Below are positions 37,189 through 45,824 of a stretch of 64,000 nucleotides of DNA, piece after piece. The notes beneath the pieces were generated by a model. That model saw only the letters and a program-made list of their open reading frames with translations, searched no databases and was not told where the DNA came from. Position 1 is the first letter of the stretch. The number at the start of each line of letters is the position of its first letter. The position numbers were made by a program, and so were the translations under genes. The stretch is taken from NCBI GenBank assembly GCA_002702655.1, contig PABB01000076.1, positions 1 through 64,000 of the forward strand, read 5' to 3'. The DNA comes from Planctomycetaceae bacterium. GTDB lineage: Bacteria > Planctomycetota > Planctomycetia > Pirellulales > Lacipirellulaceae.

Positions 37189-37662
37189 ATGAAAGTTCTC
37201 ACTAGACACGTCGTCGAAGGGGAGTCTCGAACGAAGACAATTGCCGCCCTGCAAGCGTGCCTCACCGACTTGGTTGATCTGGCGCTGCAAGGCAAGCAAG
37301 CCCACTGGAACGTCGTCGGGCCGAACTTCCGTTCCGTCCATCTCCAACTCGACGAAATCATCGCGTTGGTTCGCGACGCCTCGGACGCCGTGGCGGAACG
37401 GATCGTGACCCTGAGCGACCCGGCGGACGGCCGCGCCGCCACCGTTGCTAAGAACTCGCGTTTGGAGCCCTATCCTGAAGGACTGCAGTCGGTCAGCGAC
37501 ACGGTCACGCACATCGCAGACCGCCTGATGACCGCCATTCAAGGCTTGCGGGACGGAATTGAAACAGTCGGCGACCTCGATCCGATCAGCGAAGACTTGC
37601 TGATCGCACAGGCAAGTGGCTTGGAGAAGTACCTGTGGATGGTCCAGGCCCAGGAAGGCTGA
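37189..37662 (+). CDS. dps: Dps family DNA-protection/ferritin-like protein
   Basis: 157 residues, usual Dps length. Ferroxidase-type motif LALQGKQAHWNVVGPNF followed by RSVHLQLDEII (about 31-60) gives the inter-subunit iron ligands (His, His, Asp, Glu). Four-helix bundle pattern; C-terminal LEKYLWMVQAQ is typical. It forms a dodecamer that stores iron and shields DNA under oxidative or starvation stress. CsbD follows 77 bases later and a strong terminator after that, so the two probably share a transcript. Confidence 0.93.
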   Translation: MKVLTRHVVEGESRTKTIAALQACLTDLVDLALQGKQAHWNVVGPNFRSVHLQLDEIIALVRDASDAVAERIVTLSDPADGRAATVAKNSRLEPYPEGLQSVSDTVTHIADRLMTAIQGLRDGIETVGDLDPISEDLLIAQASGLEKYLWMVQAQEG

Positions 37663-37739
37663 GCGGGGCGCAAGGGTCGCCTCAGCGGACGATGCGGATC
37701 ATCGTTAACTTCGAATTTAACTCTTAACTGGAGAGCAAC

Positions 37740-37943
37740 ATGAATTGGGATCAAATCGAAGGAAAATGGAGTCAGGTCAAAGGCCAAGCCAAGCAAAAGT
37801 GGGGCGACCTGACCGACGACGAACTGGACAAGGTCGAGGGCAAACGCGACGTCCTCGTCGGCAAGCTCCAGGAAAAGTACGGATATGCCAAAGAGAAGGC
37901 TGAGAAGGAGGTCGCGGAATTCGAGTCGACCTGCTCCTGCTAA
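37740..37943 (+). CDS. CsbD family stress protein
   Basis: 67 residues; ATG at 37740 with GGAGAG upstream. MNWDQIEGKWSQVKGQAKQ and WGDLTDDELDKVEGKRDVL are the CsbD family core. The C-terminus ends in an unusual CSC. Small helical stress protein of unknown mechanism, sigma-B-controlled in Bacillus. Here it follows dps. Confidence 0.93.
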   Translation: MNWDQIEGKWSQVKGQAKQKWGDLTDDELDKVEGKRDVLVGKLQEKYGYAKEKAEKEVAEFESTCSC

Positions 37944-38057
37944 GGAGCTTCACGAATCCATCGAGTCCGACCGGTGGACGGCCGAGTTGTGCGGCGGCCT
38001 GAAGCCGGTCGGCTCATGGACTTTGGCTGCGAAATCCGATCAAACGCACAGGCATCA

Positions 38058-38088
38058 GCGGGCGACCTACTTGGGTCGCCCGCTTTTT
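38058..38088 (+). terminator. Strong Rho-independent terminator after dps-csbD
   Basis: Perfect ten-base stem GCGGGCGACC / GGTCGCCCGC with loop TACTTG, followed by five T. Confidence 0.93.
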
Positions 38089-38323
38089 GCATGGCTCGTC
38101 TGAAAACAAGGCGGTTCCCCGCAGGCTCCCCCCCTCACGCGAGCTGGGCCTTGTCTCGGGCGTTGACGGCCCGAATTCACCGGTGAAAAAACCAGCAATT
38201 CCTGCGGACAACTGGTCGGCAAGCTGCCAATCCGGACAATAAACGACCAGCTTCACGGGGTCACTGCACGCTGATCTGTCAAGAACTCCGCCCTTGTCGC
38301 ACATCGGCCCGGTTGCGAGACGA

Positions 38324-38339
38324 TGGCATGGCGCTTGCA
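38324..38339 (+). promoter_or_regulatory. Sigma-54 (-24/-12) promoter before NtrC-type regulator
   Basis: TGGCATGGCGCTTGCA: near-perfect -24 and a full TTGCA -12 box at exact spacing. It is about 93 bases before the regulator's ATG. An activator gene with its own sigma-54 promoter suggests positive autoregulation. Confidence 0.75.
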
Positions 38340-38431
38340 TCTCCAGCACGCAACTTGGCGTTCGAGCGAGCAGCACCGGTCAGTCGACCGCTCGCAGCTC
38401 GAGTAGGCGTCGCACACCATCAGAGGCATCC

Positions 38432-39937
38432 ATGACTCGCTTGCTATCCATCGACGACGACCGCTCCGTTCATCACCTGATCAGCCGCGCGCTGGAGCCC
38501 TCGGGCGTGGAGGTCTCGCCCGCGGACACCGCCACCGCCGGAATCGAAGCGATCGATGTCGTTCAACCCGACGCCGTCCTGTTGGACGTCATGCTGCCCG
38601 ACATGTCGGGGCTCGACGCTTTCAAACTGATTCGCCAGCGCGACAGCCGCCTGCCGGTCATCATTGTGACTGCCGAGGGCAGCAGCGACACCGCCATCGA
38701 AGCGATGAAATTAGGGGCGTTCGACTACCTCACCAAGCCGATCAACGTATCGCACCTCGAGCGGCTGGTCAGTCAGGCCGTCGAGTCGCGGCGATTGGCG
38801 AGCGTGCGCGTCGGCATGGACCACCTGACCGAGCCGGCGGACAGTTCCGATGCGTTCGTCGGTCGCTGCCCGGCCATGCAGGACGTGTTCAAGGCCATCG
38901 GCCGCGTCGCCCAGCAAGACATTCCGGTGCTCATTCGCGGCGAGAGCGGCACGGGCAAGGAGCTGGTCGCGCGAGCCGTGTACCAACACAGCGGTCGCAG
39001 TGACGGTCCCTTCTTGGCAGTGAACTGTGCGGCCTTATCGGAAACGCTGCTTGAAAGCGAGCTGTTCGGCCACGAAAAGGGCGCGTTCACCGGCGCTCAC
39101 GACCGCCGGATCGGCAAATTCGAGCAGTGCGACGGCGGCACGATCTTTCTCGACGAAGTGGGCGACATGGCGCCAACGGTCCAGAGCAAGGTGCTCCGCC
39201 TGCTGCAGCAGCAGACTTTCGAGCGAGTGGGCGGCAACGAAACGATCAAGACCAACGTGCGGATCGTCTCGGCAACCAACCGCGATCTGGAGGCGATGTG
39301 CGAAGAGGGCGAATTTCGCACGGATCTGTTCTATCGCCTCAATGGATACACGATTGTCCTTCCGCCGCTGCGCGATCGGGGCGACGACCGCGTGATGCTC
39401 CTGCAGCACTTTCTCGCGCAACTGAATCAAGAACTGGGACGCGACATCGAAGGCATCGCGCCGGACGCGATGCAGCAGCTTCTCGATTACGATTGGCCCG
39501 GCAACGTTCGGGAACTGCAAAGCGTGGTGAAGCAGGCGATGCTGCACTGTTCGGGCCCGGTGCTGATGGCGTCGGCGTTGCCGGCGGAAGTTTGCACGCC
39601 GGCAGTGCAGAATGGCAAACCGCAATCGTCCGACGCGAAGCTCGCGGCGGCGACGCCACCGGCGCCCAGCGACGGCGACGCACCCGCATCCGACGAACCG
39701 TCGCTACTTGCTTCGCTCGCCCCGTTCATCGAATCCCGGCTGGAGAGCGGCGGCGGCGACCTCTACGCCGAAACGCTGGGCTTCATGGAGAAAGAACTGC
39801 TCTCCCGCGTGCTGGCGCACGCCGGCGGCAATCAATCCGAGGCCTCGCGGATTCTGGGGATCACGCGCGGCAGCCTTCGCAACAAGATTCGCACGAATGG
39901 CATCGTAATCGGCCCCGACATCAAAATCCGCCAGTGA
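38432..39937 (+). CDS. NtrC-type sigma-54-dependent response regulator
   Basis: 501 residues; ATG at 38432 with AGAGG upstream. Receiver (SIDDDRSVH, LLDVMLPDMSG with Asp near 51, Lys in LTKP), AAA+ domain (Walker A GESGTGKE near 170, the sigma-54 contact loop GAFTGA near 216, Walker B GTIFLDEVGDM, and RTDLFYRLN). A Fis-type helix-turn-helix closes the protein (NQSEASRILGITRGSLRNKI). Activates sigma-54 promoters by ATP hydrolysis. Several such promoters lie in the surrounding stress genes, which are its likely targets. No cognate kinase is adjacent. Confidence 0.95.
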   Translation: MTRLLSIDDDRSVHHLISRALEPSGVEVSPADTATAGIEAIDVVQPDAVLLDVMLPDMSGLDAFKLIRQRDSRLPVIIVTAEGSSDTAIEAMKLGAFDYLTKPINVSHLERLVSQAVESRRLASVRVGMDHLTEPADSSDAFVGRCPAMQDVFKAIGRVAQQDIPVLIRGESGTGKELVARAVYQHSGRSDGPFLAVNCAALSETLLESELFGHEKGAFTGAHDRRIGKFEQCDGGTIFLDEVGDMAPTVQSKVLRLLQQQTFERVGGNETIKTNVRIVSATNRDLEAMCEEGEFRTDLFYRLNGYTIVLPPLRDRGDDRVMLLQHFLAQLNQELGRDIEGIAPDAMQQLLDYDWPGNVRELQSVVKQAMLHCSGPVLMASALPAEVCTPAVQNGKPQSSDAKLAAATPPAPSDGDAPASDEPSLLASLAPFIESRLESGGGDLYAETLGFMEKELLSRVLAHAGGNQSEASRILGITRGSLRNKIRTNGIVIGPDIKIRQ

Positions 39938-40049
39938 CGGTTGGGTCCCCGCACGTTCCAAGGCGAGCGGCAGAGGCCTCGGCTTCTGGCATTTCGGCCA
40001 GCCGCCCCGTCTACGGCACACCGAATCGCGGCCGCGAGGCGTCGTCGAT

Positions 40050-40427
40050 TCAGTTCTGGGCTTGGTGCGCCTGCTGATAGGCAGCAAGTTCGCCGGAGAG
40101 AGCGTTTGCCGACTGTTCGAGTTGCTCGACAAACTTCGGCAATTCGTCGGTACGCGTGTCCCGGGCTGCCGCCTCGACCTGCACGGCGGCTTCCATGGTC
40201 TTGGCCGCGTCGAACGTGCTCGCCAGGCCCTTGAGCGTGTGGGCGGCACGCGCAGCGGAGGCCCAATCCTCGGCGTCGATGCTCTGGCGGAGGGCTTGCA
40301 GCAGACCCTCGTAATCGGCCTGGTAGAAGCCGATCATATCGAGCAGCAGCGATTCGTCGCCGCGCAGACGCTCCAGCGGGCCGGTCGGGTCAAACGTCAT
40401 ATCTGGTGTCCCGTCGGAATTCGTCAT
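40050..40427 (-). CDS. Histidine phosphotransfer (Hpt) protein
   Basis: 125 residues; ATG at 40425-40427 with GGAG upstream. Hpt core ARAAHTLKGLASTFDA with the phosphorylatable His near 66, within a four-helix bundle. It passes phosphate between hybrid kinases and regulators. Lies between the NtrC-type regulator (converging) and the DUF2254 gene, so it may link the hybrid kinases upstream to that regulator; this is inference. Confidence 0.88.
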   Translation of the reverse strand: MTNSDGTPDMTFDPTGPLERLRGDESLLLDMIGFYQADYEGLLQALRQSIDAEDWASAARAAHTLKGLASTFDAAKTMEAAVQVEAAARDTRTDELPKFVEQLEQSANALSGELAAYQQAHQAQN

Positions 40428-40518
40428 GGTGTCTCCGTGGGCGGTTCGAATTTTACGAGGCGCCGCGAGCTCACGCCACTGTGGCTGCACGTCCCAGTTG
40501 TGAATCGAGTTTTGTTCG

Positions 40519-41964
40519 CTACATTGTCGCTGCGGCTTGACCGGCGTCGGGGTGACTCGACTTAGCAGCGGCGTAAACAGCAGCAGGATCTCGCCGGCGA
40601 GTGACGGCTTCCTCCAACGCGCCAAACGCTTGCAGCACGTCCGCTCGATCCGCCTCGCCCAGTTGATCAGCGACGGCGGCCCGCTGGATGATCTCCGCCT
40701 GTCGCAGCACGGCGACCCGATCGGCGCGCCGATCTGCCGCGACCCCGATCGCCTTGAGGGCGTCCAACAAACGAATCTGCACGGCCACGTTGCCGGTGGC
40801 TGACTGACGAATCTGATTGAATGCCGCCGCGAGAATCCGTTCGAACCGGCGCGGCCGGACGACGATCCGCACGTTCCCCTCGTCGTCCCGCACCAATCCC
40901 GAGGGCATCTCGCGGCACGCCAGCCGCCGCAGCGTGCCGCTCAGCCGATCGATGCACGCCACCGCGGTGAACGGGTCGTTCACGCCCGGCGACAGGGCCC
41001 GCAGTGCGATCTCCGCCAGTTCGTTGATCGCGCACTCCACGTCCTGCTGGGTAGTTCGCGAGTTGCCCAGGATAAACGACGATGCGAGCTGGCTGTGATC
41101 GTCATCATCGTCGAACCCGTCGCGGCGGCAGATCTCCGCCAACGGTTCCCCTTCGCGGACGTAATCGCCCGGCCGAGCGAGGATCCGAATTACGCCGTCG
41201 CCCCGGGCCGCCGCAGCAGACAATCCCGGTTCGTCGATGGCTTGTACGTAGCCGTCGCCGTGGCTCAGCACGGTCTGTTTGTCGAGATCGTCCAACGATT
41301 CCCAGGCGGCCAACCAGGGCTCGGCGCCCTGTGACGCCGCGGAAGACTGCTGCGGCTCGTCACCGTCCGCATCATGGTCGTCCGATCCCCCCTCCGCGTG
41401 CAGGGATTTGGGGAAGAGCCGTTGAATGGCGTCATCCAGATCATCGGCCACGTCGGAGACGACGTTCTGCGCCTGCATCGAGTGTGCGACGGTGTGGATG
41501 TAAAACACGATGACGATCAGCGTGGCCACCCCCAGAATACCCGCCAGCGTGACGGATAGATGCGGAACAAAAATCGAGTCGTCGACTTGGTCGACGCTGC
41601 GTAGCAACAGCAGGCAGTAGACGCTGCTCGCCAGGCAGCACGCCAATGCAAGCTGGGGAGTCTTCTGCCGCAGAAAGTTCCGCAAGAGCCGCGGGCCAAG
41701 CTGGGCCGAGGTGATCGACAGGGCCACGATTGTGGTGGAGAACACCACGCCGGTGACCGTGAACATGGCGCTGCAGAGCGCGGATAGCGTGCTGCGAGCC
41801 GTCTCGGGCGTGGTGTGCAGCGCAGCGGGCGTCCGGCCGCCCAGGTGCTGATCCGCCATCGGCATGAGAATCGCAGCAGCGACAGCTGCGATGAGGCTCA
41901 GCCCAGGTAAAAACAGGAACCCCGACGACGCCCAGCGCCACAAGTTTTCAAGCCACGCGCGCAT
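40519..41964 (-). CDS. DUF2254 family membrane protein
   Basis: 481 residues; ATG at 41962-41964, weak ribosome site. Four membrane helices in the N-terminal 180 residues, with FTVTGVVFSTTIVALSITS and SAQLGPRLLRNFL, the DUF2254 core. A soluble part follows with RALSPGVNDPFTAVACIDRL and a metal-like acidic run (DGFDDDDDH). Function not established in the family. Diverges from the MscS-type channel. Confidence 0.85.
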   Translation of the reverse strand: MRAWLENLWRWASSGFLFLPGLSLIAAVAAAILMPMADQHLGGRTPAALHTTPETARSTLSALCSAMFTVTGVVFSTTIVALSITSAQLGPRLLRNFLRQKTPQLALACCLASSVYCLLLLRSVDQVDDSIFVPHLSVTLAGILGVATLIVIVFYIHTVAHSMQAQNVVSDVADDLDDAIQRLFPKSLHAEGGSDDHDADGDEPQQSSAASQGAEPWLAAWESLDDLDKQTVLSHGDGYVQAIDEPGLSAAAARGDGVIRILARPGDYVREGEPLAEICRRDGFDDDDDHSQLASSFILGNSRTTQQDVECAINELAEIALRALSPGVNDPFTAVACIDRLSGTLRRLACREMPSGLVRDDEGNVRIVVRPRRFERILAAAFNQIRQSATGNVAVQIRLLDALKAIGVAADRRADRVAVLRQAEIIQRAAVADQLGEADRADVLQAFGALEEAVTRRRDPAAVYAAAKSSHPDAGQAAATM

Positions 41965-42324
41965 CAGATCCCGTGTCGGAGCCTCGGTCAAACGAAGGAA
42001 ATTGCCGACTCGACCTGGATAGGGGAGTCGCGCACGATGCGCAGCGCGCACCTCACAAACAGTCAGCAGATTGCGTGCCTGAACAGATTCAAACCGCCCA
42101 TTCAGATGCGGCGACCTGACCACGGGGCTACCGACTGGCTCGCTTGCGGCCGATCTGGTCGCCAGGCTGCCGCCGCGGCAGCTTCGCGTCTAGTCGTCTG
42201 CCGGTCTCGTGGAGAATTGGCGGCCGCACAGCCTGCAAACCATCGCCAGTCGAGCTGCCTTCCCCAAGGCGCCACCGCCTGCAAATCGATTCAACTTTCT
42301 TTCACAACAGCTCGCTGGTGTCGC
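41965..42324. other. Divergent intergenic region, 360 bases
   Basis: Between DUF2254 (minus) and the MscS-type gene (plus). A weak sigma-54-like site TGGTCGCCAGGCTGCC lies near 42156 with the right spacing but a poor -24 box; I do not call it. Nothing else recognised. Confidence 0.4.
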
Positions 42325-43806
42325 ATGAAAGCGTTCCGACAAATCCGCCTCGTGACGCTCGCCTTGTGCGTGCTCGCCAGTTTCGAATCCTGGGCCCCTG
42401 ATGCCGTCGCGCAGAATGATGCCGCGACTGAAACCGAAGACCCCGTGGCGGAAGTCGAACAGCCGGTCCAGGCGCCCGAACGCGTCGATGTCGAGCCGAC
42501 GGCTGAAGACTCGGCCATCGCGGGTCGGCTGGAGCGGATCTTGCGGGCGACCGAGTGGTTTCGCGTTCCGGAAGTGCGGGTCGACCAAGGCGTGGTCTTC
42601 CTCAACGGGCGGACCGCGGCCGAGAAACACAAGCAGTGGGCAGGCCAACTTGCCACCAGCACCCAGGACGTGGTGGCAGTGGTCAATCGAATCCAGGTGG
42701 ATGATCCCCAGTGGTTTGACTTTGCGCCGGCGATGGCGCAAATGCGGGGCATGGCTCGCACCGCCGTGCAATCAGCGCCAACATTCGCCGTAGCCTTGTT
42801 GATCGTGGGTCTGTCAGTGCTTTTCGCGCGCGGCGTGTCCCGCCTGGCCGCCCGCGTGGCAACGCGACGCGTCGACAATGCCCTGCTGGGCGGAATTGTT
42901 GCCAAGGCGGTCGCCGTGCCCGTGGTGTTGTTGGGGGCATACCTCGCCCTGCAAGTGTCGGGGCTGACCCGCTTGGCCGCCACCGTGCTGGGGGGCACCG
43001 GGTTGATTGGCGTGGTCGTCGGCATCGCGTTTCGCGACATCGCCGAGAATTTCCTGGCGAGCATCCTCATCAGCATGCAACGCCCGTTCAAGCAAGGCGA
43101 CTACGTGACGATTGCCGACTACACGGGTTTCGTGCAGGCCGTGACCACCCGCGGCACCCAACTCATGACGCTCGACGGCAATCACGTGCAAGTCCCCAAC
43201 GCCACGGTCTACAAGAGCGTCATAGAGAACGTCACAGCCAATCCGAAGCTGCGTTTGGGCCTCACAGTCGGTATTGATTACCAGGACTCGGCCGCTGAGG
43301 CGCAGACGGTAATTCTCGACGCGGTCAAACGCCACGAAGCCGTCCTGGCCGACCCCGAGCCGCTGGTGCTGGTCGACTCGCTGGCCACGTCGACCGTGAA
43401 TTTGCAGGTCTGGTTTTGGGTCAACGGCAACGACTTCAGCGCTCCTAAGGTTCGCTCGGCAATGCTCCGGCAGGTCAAACGCGTCCTGCAACAGAACGGC
43501 TTCTCGTTGCCCGACGAATCGCGAGAGGTCATTTTCCCGCAAGGCGTCCCCGTACGGATGTTGCAGGCGGAAGCGGGCGGGCGGCGGGCGGCCGACGACG
43601 ATCCGACGCGGCCGCCAGCCGCGGCCGGGAGCGCGTCGATCGCGGCGTGCATCGAATCGGACGAAGCGTCGACGCTGGCCGAGGGGAACCTGTCCAGCGA
43701 ACGCAAAATCGTTGAAAAGCAGGCCAAAGAATCACGCCCGATGGGCGATGAAACGATCCTGGAAGAAGCGAAACGGCCCGCGGCAGCGCGGGCCGGAGAT
43801 CAGTAG
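42325..43806 (+). CDS. MscS-type mechanosensitive channel with periplasmic BON-like domain
   Basis: 493 residues from ATG at 42325. Signal peptide (LVTLALCVLASFESWAPDAVAQ), a BON-like domain (about 55-120: GRLERILRATEWFRVPEVRV, GVVFLNGRTAA, VNRIQVDDP), three membrane helices (about 155-250) and the MscS core (GGTGLIGVVVGIAFRDIAEN, then MQRPFKQGDYVTI and VQVPNATVYKSVI). The long tail after about 430 is polar and probably disordered. It opens under membrane tension to release solutes in osmotic downshock. BON domains bind lipids or envelope parts, so this fusion may sense the periplasmic side. Confidence 0.9.
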   Translation: MKAFRQIRLVTLALCVLASFESWAPDAVAQNDAATETEDPVAEVEQPVQAPERVDVEPTAEDSAIAGRLERILRATEWFRVPEVRVDQGVVFLNGRTAAEKHKQWAGQLATSTQDVVAVVNRIQVDDPQWFDFAPAMAQMRGMARTAVQSAPTFAVALLIVGLSVLFARGVSRLAARVATRRVDNALLGGIVAKAVAVPVVLLGAYLALQVSGLTRLAATVLGGTGLIGVVVGIAFRDIAENFLASILISMQRPFKQGDYVTIADYTGFVQAVTTRGTQLMTLDGNHVQVPNATVYKSVIENVTANPKLRLGLTVGIDYQDSAAEAQTVILDAVKRHEAVLADPEPLVLVDSLATSTVNLQVWFWVNGNDFSAPKVRSAMLRQVKRVLQQNGFSLPDESREVIFPQGVPVRMLQAEAGGRRAADDDPTRPPAAAGSASIAACIESDEASTLAEGNLSSERKIVEKQAKESRPMGDETILEEAKRPAAARAGDQ

Positions 43807-43903
43807 CGCGCGAAACAGCCGCAACGTCGAGCATTGCAGAGAGCAATGTCGGCGCTGCGGCAACGGGGGTTTCAAATGTCTCGACAGGGGAACCGTCGGC
43901 GGC

Positions 43904-44116
43904 TTACCAGGGCTTGAGTTTCCAGCCGAGGATGAAGCCAATGCCGAAGCACCACATGGCGGCCACTTCGGGACGCTGACGGGCGTAGACGCGCAGATAC
44001 TCGACCGCATCGCTGGTCGGTTCCAGCGTATCAAGATTGGCCCGCTGCATCGACGCGTCGGCGTCGCGCTGGCCCTTTTCGGTTTGGCTCCGGCTCTCTG
44101 AATACGTCATGCTCAT
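43904..44116 (-). CDS. Small membrane protein, last gene of stress operon
   Basis: 70 residues; ATG at 44114-44116 with AAGGA upstream. Polar N-terminus, then EYLRVYARQRPEVAAMWCFG and a single helix GFILGWKLKPW at the end. The pattern of one C-terminal helix with a tryptophan end resembles DUF883/YqjD-type membrane-anchored proteins. Function unknown. Confidence 0.7.
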   Translation of the reverse strand: MSMTYSESRSQTEKGQRDADASMQRANLDTLEPTSDAVEYLRVYARQRPEVAAMWCFGIGFILGWKLKPW

Positions 44117-44169
44117 GGTCTAAATCCTTGTATTTGTGCTAGAGGACGGGTGATGCACGGGGCGCCGAG

Positions 44170-44652
44170 TCAGGACGCACTCGACTCGGACAGCGCTCGG
44201 CGAACGGCGCTTAAGTTCGTCGACAGCTCGCGTGCGGAACGAATGACAGGGTCGGCGGCGGAGGAACACCTCCGCACGGCCAGCAGCGTCATACCGACGC
44301 CGATGGCCACCGCGGCGCCTCCGGCGATTCCCAGGCCGGCGGCCGTCGGGAGTTCCCACGCGCTGGACATCCACAGGCCAACGCCTGCGATCAAGATGGG
44401 TAGACCCGCCAAACACGCAGCGATCGCCACAATGACGACAATGACGGGGGCTTGCATCCGCCGCGCGGACTCACGACCTTCGTGCGCCAGCAGCGAAATC
44501 TGCAACTCAGCAAGTTCGCCGATGTCCGTCAGCAGGTTCGCAACGCCGCCGCGCGACGAGCGAGCTTTCTGCTGACTTGTGCCGGGCGAGCAGCGCCCCT
44601 GCGATCCGTAGTCAGGTGTCGCCGTAGCGTTTACCGTCGTTTGACAAACCAT
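44170..44652 (-). CDS. Phage-holin-family (DUF1469-type) membrane protein
   Basis: 160 residues; ATG at 44650-44652 with AGGAG upstream. GGVANLLTDIGELAELQISL followed by two hydrophobic hairpin helices (about 65-90 and 98-125) and an amphipathic tail matches the putative actinobacterial Holin-X type proteins (DUF1469). These are usually found with DUF883 and DUF3618 genes, as here. Overlaps the previous gene by 22 bases. Confidence 0.8.
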   Translation of the reverse strand: MVCQTTVNATATPDYGSQGRCSPGTSQQKARSSRGGVANLLTDIGELAELQISLLAHEGRESARRMQAPVIVVIVAIAACLAGLPILIAGVGLWMSSAWELPTAAGLGIAGGAAVAIGVGMTLLAVRRCSSAADPVIRSARELSTNLSAVRRALSESSAS

Positions 44653-44822
44653 CCCAGTAAAACTCCTAAAGTCACGCCGGCGCCGAGCAGCCACGGCGCC
44701 GCCCGCCGGGGCGTACGCTGCATGATCGGCACGGCCGATTCGCGCGTTTCGAGTCGCCCGTCGAGCGGTTGATCTGTGCGATCACCGAGGGCGAGCCGCG
44801 AACGGTCGGATTCGAGAAACAT
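44631..44822 (-). CDS. Small single-helix membrane protein (63 aa) with duplicated start signals
   Basis: ATG at 44820-44822 with AGGAG upstream. An identical AGGAGCAACGCAATG stands 27 bases earlier in the same frame (ATG at 44847-44849), because of a tandem repeat; both could start translation, giving 63 or 72 residues. C-terminal helix AAPWLLGAGVTLGVLLGWFV ends in KRR. Overlaps the end of the preceding gene by about 41 bases and the start of the next by 22. Function unknown. Confidence 0.65.
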   Translation of the reverse strand: MFLESDRSRLALGDRTDQPLDGRLETRESAVPIMQRTPRRAAPWLLGAGVTLGVLLGWFVKRR

Positions 44823-45297
44823 TGCGTTGCTCCTGCACGCCGTTGACATTGCGTTGCTCCTGCTCGCCGTTGGAAGTGAACGAGTCAATCAGGCGCGACG
44901 ACAGATGCGTCACGCCAGCGCGGACCAAGCCGGCGAACGCGACGCTGAGCGCTCCGCTGAGGATCGCGGTCGTCGTGCTACTGTCGCCTTCGGAATCAGA
45001 CTCGTCCTTGGCGGCAAAACGACGGTGCGGCTGCATGTTGGCGGACGAGCCGCCGCCACGTCCGTGTCCGGCGCACGAGCCCGAAGGCTCGGCTTTTTTC
45101 CGCGGAACGAGAAAGTACCCGATTCCCGCGGCAATGGCGGTACTGACCAGCGGCGAGCGCTTCACATAGGTCCGCCAGTCGAGCATGTCGCTGACGGACT
45201 GCTTTGCAGCGCCGGCATCGCCCTGCAGCCGGCCACGCACGTCGTGCATCCGGGCCCGCAACCTCTCAGCAGCGTCAGATTCATGCGAATGTGACAT
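44782..45297 (-). CDS. DUF3618/DUF883-like envelope protein
   Basis: 171 residues; ATG at 45295-45297 with GAGG upstream. Charged helical N-terminus (AERLRARMHDVRGRL), then DMLDWRTYVKRSPLVSTAIA leading into a helix GYFLVP, as in DUF3618/YqjD-type proteins. A second hydrophobic helix lies at about 118-140 (TAILSGALSVAFAGLVRAGV). The C-terminus is repetitive (QEQRNV twice). Second gene of a minus-strand small-membrane-protein operon. Confidence 0.7.
   Translation of the reverse strand: MSHSHESDAAERLRARMHDVRGRLQGDAGAAKQSVSDMLDWRTYVKRSPLVSTAIAAGIGYFLVPRKKAEPSGSCAGHGRGGGSSANMQPHRRFAAKDESDSEGDSSTTTAILSGALSVAFAGLVRAGVTHLSSRLIDSFTSNGEQEQRNVNGVQEQRNVSRIRPFAARPR
44820..44873. repeat. Tandem 27-base repeat, two copies
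   Basis: Two near-identical 27-base units (44820-44846, 44847-44873), each carrying a ribosome site and ATG for the minus-strand small gene. In the other frame they encode the repeat QEQRNV...QEQRNV at the end of the preceding protein. Confidence 0.85.
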
Positions 45298-45339
45298 CGA
45301 AGCATTCCTCACTGGGAGAACTCGGGGGTCGACTCGCGG

Positions 45340-45729
45340 TTACGAACGGCGGTTCGAGAGCAGCCCAACAATGGCCCCAACGAGGATGCCGGTGCCGAAC
45401 GCGACCACGATTGACTCGGCCGGACGGCGCTTCACGACGTTCCCGGCGTACGACAATTGGTCCTTGGCAGCGTCGTAGGCGCGTCCAGCGACATCCTGAG
45501 CAGTCGCTGAGGCGCCGGAAAACATCGATTTGGAATGCTCCAGCCACTCGCCGATGGCATTCTCGATGCGCTCGCGGGTCTCGCCGGTCTTCTGTTGCAG
45601 CAGCCCGATCAGTTGTTCGACGTCGCCCTCGCACTGCGCAAGTTCGTCATTGGAAACTTCGCCCCAACGCTCGCGAACGTAACCTTTCACTTCATTCCAT
45701 TTGCCGTTGATTTGTTCTTGGGTGGCCAT
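45340..45729 (-). CDS. Fusion of CsbD-like and DUF883/ElaB-like parts
   Basis: 129 residues; ATG at 45727-45729 with AGGAGGG upstream. Residues 1-60 are a CsbD domain (QEQINGKWNEVKGYVRERWG, LAQCEGDVEQLIGLLQQ). Residues 60-129 follow the DUF883 pattern: charged helix, DQLSYAGNVVKRRPAESIVV, then a glycine-rich membrane helix GTGILVGAIVGLLSNRRS. So a normally soluble stress domain is tied to the membrane, possibly near ribosomes as YqjD is. First gene of the operon, with a sigma-54-like site 80 bases upstream. Confidence 0.85.
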   Translation of the reverse strand: MATQEQINGKWNEVKGYVRERWGEVSNDELAQCEGDVEQLIGLLQQKTGETRERIENAIGEWLEHSKSMFSGASATAQDVAGRAYDAAKDQLSYAGNVVKRRPAESIVVAFGTGILVGAIVGLLSNRRS

Positions 45730-45808
45730 GCGACCCTCCTGGGTGATTGAGCGTGGGCTGGCAGCTGGCGATTGCAGCGGCCAGCGTCGTGGTTTCACTT
45801 TGAGGTGA

Positions 45809-45824
45809 CGCAACCGGTGCGCCA
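45809..45824 (-). promoter_or_regulatory. Sigma-54 promoter candidate before CsbD/DUF883 operon
   Basis: On the minus strand: TGGCGCACCGGTTGCG, with GG/GC at exact spacing and a good TTGC -12 box. It lies 80 bases before the CsbD/DUF883 start, in a 500-base divergent gap that holds a second such site facing the other way. Confidence 0.6.

Noticed and set aside
42156-42171. Possible sigma-54 site TGGTCGCCAGGCTGCC before the MscS-type gene
   Set aside because: Spacing fits, but the -24 box lacks TGGCA; too weak to list.
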